Of a DNA stretch of 64,000 nucleotides, positions 60,672 to 64,000 are shown piece after piece. Below the pieces are notes generated by a model. The model was not told the DNA's origin. It was given only the letters and a program-made list of their open reading frames with translations, and made no database searches. This DNA is from Stenotrophomonas sepilia (GTDB taxonomy: Bacteria; Pseudomonadota; Gammaproteobacteria; Xanthomonadales; Xanthomonadaceae): positions 62,001 through 126,000 of the forward strand of contig NZ_LXXZ01000087.1 of NCBI RefSeq assembly GCF_003244875.1, given 5' to 3'. The translations under genes and the position numbers were made by a program. The number at the start of each line of letters is the position of its first letter. Position 1 is the first letter of the stretch.

Positions 60672-63600
60672 TCAGGCCGCGCCCGCCAATCGCGCCGCTT
60701 CTTCCAGGTCCACGCTGACCAGGCGGCTGACGCCCGGCTCACGCATGGTCACGCCCGACAGCTGGTGCGCGGCCTCCATCGTCGCCTTGTTATGGCTGAC
60801 GAACAGGAACTGCACCTTCTCGCTCATTTCCTTGACCATGTTGGCCAGGCGGCCGACGTTGGCTTCGTCCAGCGGCGCGTCCACCTCGTCCAGCAGGCAG
60901 AACGGGGCGGGATTCAACTGGAAGATGGCGAACACCAGCGCCACTGCGGTCATCGCCTTCTCGCCGCCGGACAGCAGCGAGATGCTGGACACGCGCTTGC
61001 CCGGCGGGCGCGCCATGATGGTCACACCCGTGTCGAGCAGGTCTTCTCCGGTCAGTTCCAGGTAGGCGTGGCCACCACCGAACAGGCGCGGATACAGCGC
61101 CTGGACGCCGGCATTGACGCGGTCGAAGGTGTCCTTGAAGCGCCCGCGGGTCTCGCGATCAATCTTGCGGATGGCATCCTCAAGTGTTTCCAGCGCCGTG
61201 GTCAGGTCGGCGTGCTGCGAATCCAGGTAGTCCGAACGCTGCGAAGCCTCGCCGTACTCGTGGATGGCGGCCAGGTTGACCGGCTCCAGCCGGCGCATGC
61301 GTGCGTCGATCTGGTGCACGGCCTGCTCCCAGTCGCCCAGGCGGGCGTCCTCGGGTAGTGCATTGAGCACGTCCTGCAGCACGAAGCCGGCCTTTTCCAC
61401 CGCCGCCTGCAGGGTGTCGGCGCTGAGCGCCAAGGCCTGCTGGTCGAGCTTGCGCTGCGAAATGCGCTCGCGCTGGGCCAACGCCTGTTCGTCGCGCTGG
61501 TGGCGGGTCTGCTCGTAGTTGCGCAGCTCGGCGTCGATGCCGTCCAGCAGCGTCCGCGCCTCGGTCAGCACGCGGTCGGCGCGCACGCGCTCTTCCAGCG
61601 CGTTCTGGTGTTCGGCCTGCAGCGCTTCGACCGGCGAATCCCCTTCGTCCAGCTGCGAGTGCAGCTCGCCCAGTCGCGCATCCAACTGCCCACGCTGGGT
61701 GCCCATGCGCTCCAGCGCCTGGCTCAACGAGGCCAGCTGCGCGCGCTGTGATTCCAGGGTGAGTGCCAGCGCATGCGAGCGCTCGCGCACCGCACGGGCG
61801 GCATCGCGGGCCAGGTCGCGGGCCTCGGTCAGCTGGCGGCGCTCGCCCTCCAGCCGCTGCCGGGTCGACTCCAGGTCACCCATGCTGCTGACCGCGTTCT
61901 CCAACCGCGAGCGCGCTTCGCGCGCCTGCTCGTTGTTGGCTTCAATCGTTTCCTGCAGCTGCTTCAGCTCGCCTTCGATGCGGTCGATGCGCGTGCGTGC
62001 AGCCTCCACCTTGCCCTGCTGGCCCTGCAACTGGCCGGCCAGTTCGGACACCGCGCGATGGGCCTGGTACAGCGCGCGCTGCGCGTCCTCGCGCTGCTGT
62101 TCGGCCGCCTGCAGCTGCTCGCGGAAACCGGCCAGCTGGTCTTCCAGTTCGGCCTCGCGGTCCTGCAGCTGTTCGATCTGCTCGCGCAGTTCCTGGATCT
62201 CACGTTCGCGCAGCAGCGCGCCCTGCTCGGCGGCACCGGAGCGCGACACGCGCAGCCAGCCCCGGCCCAGGCGCTCGCCGCTCTGGGTGATGATCGAATC
62301 GCCTTCGGGCAGGCTGGCCTGCAGCGCCTTGGCTTCGGCCAGATCCCTGGCACCGTGCAGGTGCGCCAGCAGGCGCCGGATCGCTGCCGGGCCACGCACG
62401 CGTGCAGCCAGCGAGGTCGGCGCGACCTTCAGGTCCGCGCCATCGTTGGCGACCAGTGCAATGTGGCCCTCGCCCAGTTCGCCCAGCGCGTCGACCAGGC
62501 TGGCCGGGTCATCGACCAGCACGCCTTCGATCAACTGGCCAAGCGCGCTTTCCACCGCGTTTTCCCAACCGGCATCGACATCCAGGCGTTCGCCGACACG
62601 CGCCGCCGAATCCAGCCCGCGCGCCTTCAGCCAGGCGACTGCCGCGCCCTGCTCCTGGCCCAGCGCGGCCTGCTGCAGGGTTTCCAGCGAGGCCAGGCGA
62701 CCGCGCAGGCCGTTGGCCTGCTTGCGCAGTTCGGCCAGTTCGTTCTGGCCATTGCGCTGCTGTTCCTGCACCGCCGCCACGCCCTGCTTGCGCAGCTCGA
62801 CGTCTTCGCTCAGTTCATCCAGCGCGGCCTTCTGCGTGTCGTGCTGCAGGTGCAGCTGCTCGAAGGCTTCTTCCAGCGCGTCCACGTCCAGCCCGGCACG
62901 CTCGGCGGCCAGGGCTTCACGACGCCGGTCGGCATCGAGGATCTGCTTGTCCAGGTAGTCCACGCGCGTGCGCTCGACATCGCCGGCGCGCGAGGCCTCC
63001 GAACTCTGCGAGGTGTGCTGTTCCCAGCGCTGCTGCCAGCTGGCCAGCCGTTCTTCAGCCTCGCGCAGGCTTTCCTGCTTGATCTCGTTCTCTTCCTGCA
63101 GTGCTTCCAGCTGCGGGGCGGCGGCCTCCACCGCCTCGCGCAGCACGCTCAGCCTGGCCTCGTCGCCGCTGATGTGCTGGCCCAGTTCGGCCAGCGCCTG
63201 CTGCGTTTCATCGCGCGCCTTGTGCAGGCGCTGCGACAGCTCGCGCTGGTGCTGGATCTGCTGCTCCAGGCGCGCCAGCGTACTGCCGACCTGGTAGACC
63301 GCCGCCTGCGCGGTGTTGAGCGCGTCGGCAGCCTCTTCGCGCCGCGCACGCGAGGTTTCGATGCGGGCTTCGGCATCACGCTGGTCGGCAATCAGCTGCT
63401 GCAGCTTTGTCTCTTCCTGCGACAGGCCTTCGCGCAGCTTCGACAGGCGCCCGTCGAGGCCGCGGAATTCCAGCGCCTTCCACTCGGCGTCCTTGACCCG
63501 GCGCTCTTCCTGCAGGGCCTGGTACTGCTCGGCCTGCTTGGCCTGGCGCTTGAGGTGCTCCAGCTGCTTGCTGATCTCGTCGCGCAGGTCGCCCAGCCGG

Positions 63601-64000
63601 TCCAGGTTCTCGCGGGTGTGGCGGATGCGGGTCTCGGTCTCCTTGCGGCGCTCCTTGTACTTGGAGATGCCGGCCGCCTCTTCCAGGTACACGCGCAGGT
63701 CTTCCGGGCGCGCCTCGATGATCTGGCTGATCATGCCCTGCTCGATGATCGAGTAGCTGCGCGGGCCCAGGCCGGTGCCGAGGAACAGGTCGGTGATGTC
63801 GCGGCGGCGGCACTTGGTGCCGTTGAGGTAGTAGTTGCTGGTACCGTCGCGGCTGACCGTGCGCTTGACCGAGATTTCGTTGAACGCGGCGTACTCGCCG
63901 GAGATCGTGTGGTCGGAGTTGTCGAAGATCAGCTCGACCGTGGCCTGCGACACCGGCTTGCGGGCGTTGGAACCGGAGAAGATCACGTCGGTCAGCGAGT
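60672..64000 (-). CDS. smc: Chromosome segregation protein SMC (N-terminus beyond right edge)
   Basis: About 1,109 codons are visible and the frame stays open through position 64000. The missing part holds the Walker A motif. Visible: SIIEQGMISQIIEARPEDLRVYLEEAAG, typical of the SMC head, in part IIEQGMISQIIEARPEDL; long coiled coils; the hinge near the middle (GWENAVESALGQLIEGVLVDD in part); the signature LLSGGEKAMTAVALVFA, and Walker B PFCLLDEVDAPLDEANV. It compacts and separates chromosomes with ScpAB. GTG at 63984-63986 (VIFSGSNARKP) is not the true start, since SLTDVIFSGS is conserved upstream. Confidence 0.97.
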   Translation of the reverse strand, partial: SLTDVIFSGSNARKPVSQATVELIFDNSDHTISGEYAAFNEISVKRTVSRDGTSNYYLNGTKCRRRDITDLFLGTGLGPRSYSIIEQGMISQIIEARPEDLRVYLEEAAGISKYKERRKETETRIRHTRENLDRLGDLRDEISKQLEHLKRQAKQAEQYQALQEERRVKDAEWKALEFRGLDGRLSKLREGLSQEETKLQQLIADQRDAEARIETSRARREEAADALNTAQAAVYQVGSTLARLEQQIQHQRELSQRLHKARDETQQALAELGQHISGDEARLSVLREAVEAAAPQLEALQEENEIKQESLREAEERLASWQQRWEQHTSQSSEASRAGDVERTRVDYLDKQILDADRRREALAAERAGLDVDALEEAFEQLHLQHDTQKAALDELSEDVELRKQGVAAVQEQQRNGQNELAELRKQANGLRGRLASLETLQQAALGQEQGAAVAWLKARGLDSAARVGERLDVDAGWENAVESALGQLIEGVLVDDPASLVDALGELGEGHIALVANDGADLKVAPTSLAARVRGPAAIRRLLAHLHGARDLAEAKALQASLPEGDSIITQSGERLGRGWLRVSRSGAAEQGALLREREIQELREQIEQLQDREAELEDQLAGFREQLQAAEQQREDAQRALYQAHRAVSELAGQLQGQQGKVEAARTRIDRIEGELKQLQETIEANNEQAREARSRLENAVSSMGDLESTRQRLEGERRQLTEARDLARDAARAVRERSHALALTLESQRAQLASLSQALERMGTQRGQLDARLGELHSQLDEGDSPVEALQAEHQNALEERVRADRVLTEARTLLDGIDAELRNYEQTRHQRDEQALAQRERISQRKLDQQALALSADTLQAAVEKAGFVLQDVLNALPEDARLGDWEQAVHQIDARMRRLEPVNLAAIHEYGEASQRSDYLDSQHADLTTALETLEDAIRKIDRETRGRFKDTFDRVNAGVQALYPRLFGGGHAYLELTGEDLLDTGVTIMARPPGKRVSSISLLSGGEKAMTAVALVFAIFQLNPAPFCLLDEVDAPLDEANVGRLANMVKEMSEKVQFLFVSHNKATMEAAHQLSGVTMREPGVSRLVSVDLEEAARLAGAA

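Overview
The window is a chromosomal segment of a high-GC gammaproteobacterium of the Xanthomonadaceae, almost certainly the Stenotrophomonas maltophilia group. Three things point there: many short GTAG-headed palindromes between genes that match the SMAG repeats described for S. maltophilia; xanthomonad gene neighbourhoods (serC-pheA-aroA, ligA near zipA-smc, a hut locus with hutF); and a GyrA with Gln at position 83. The species call is inference from recalled family knowledge; no database was searched.

Positions 1-5258 are the right end of an integrative element lodged at the 3' end of tRNA-Ser(UGA). All its genes lie on the minus strand. From the tRNA inward they are a tyrosine recombinase, an unknown gene joined to it by a TAATG overlap, a small MGLDMYA protein, a Dam-type phage adenine methyltransferase, two small possibly paralogous proteins, a noncoding stretch packed with CCAGCAG/CTGCTGG repeats, a ribbon-helix-helix protein, and the start of a primase-like protein that runs off the left edge. 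The repeat cluster beside the primase-like gene is the best candidate here for something undescribed: a replication origin or regulatory array of the element.

Positions 5349-19500 carry a DUF4241/ankyrin-like protein, a divergent LysR-azoR pair, an SH3-like protein, serS, two TonB proteins, the serine/phenylalanine/aromatic set serC-pheA-aroA, a membrane-anchored double-FHA protein, two polyhydroxyalkanoate-granule proteins, a membrane-tethered Mrr-like protein and a HicAB toxin-antitoxin pair. Positions 19531-27001 are a complete histidine-utilisation locus: hutF-hutC divergent from hutI-hutH-hutG-hutU, with a GntR-type operator between them. hutIHGU are coupled by three successive 4-bp ATGA overlaps and follow the deiminase/deformylase route to glutamate.

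Positions 27150-46842 are more accessory: a serine hydrolase, a TonB-dependent receptor, membrane and secreted proteins of unknown role, a TetR/thioesterase pair with repeated operator-like sites, an SGNH hydrolase, a DUF2268 metalloprotease, an M3 peptidase abutting a broken FtsX-type permease, an S9 peptidase, a HipA-like/DUF3037 pair, and a decayed lysozyme-like/lysozyme-inhibitor region resembling the remains of an effector-immunity pair.

Positions 46883-64000 are mostly core: gcd (PQQ glucose dehydrogenase), gyrA, mtnA, a DUF3011 protein, epmA with a coupled GNAT gene, ligA, a Tat-exported aminotransferase, zipA and smc (cut by the right edge). Palindromic SMAG-type repeats, often in facing pairs, fill many gaps. 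No rRNA genes, CRISPR arrays or complete insertion sequences were seen.
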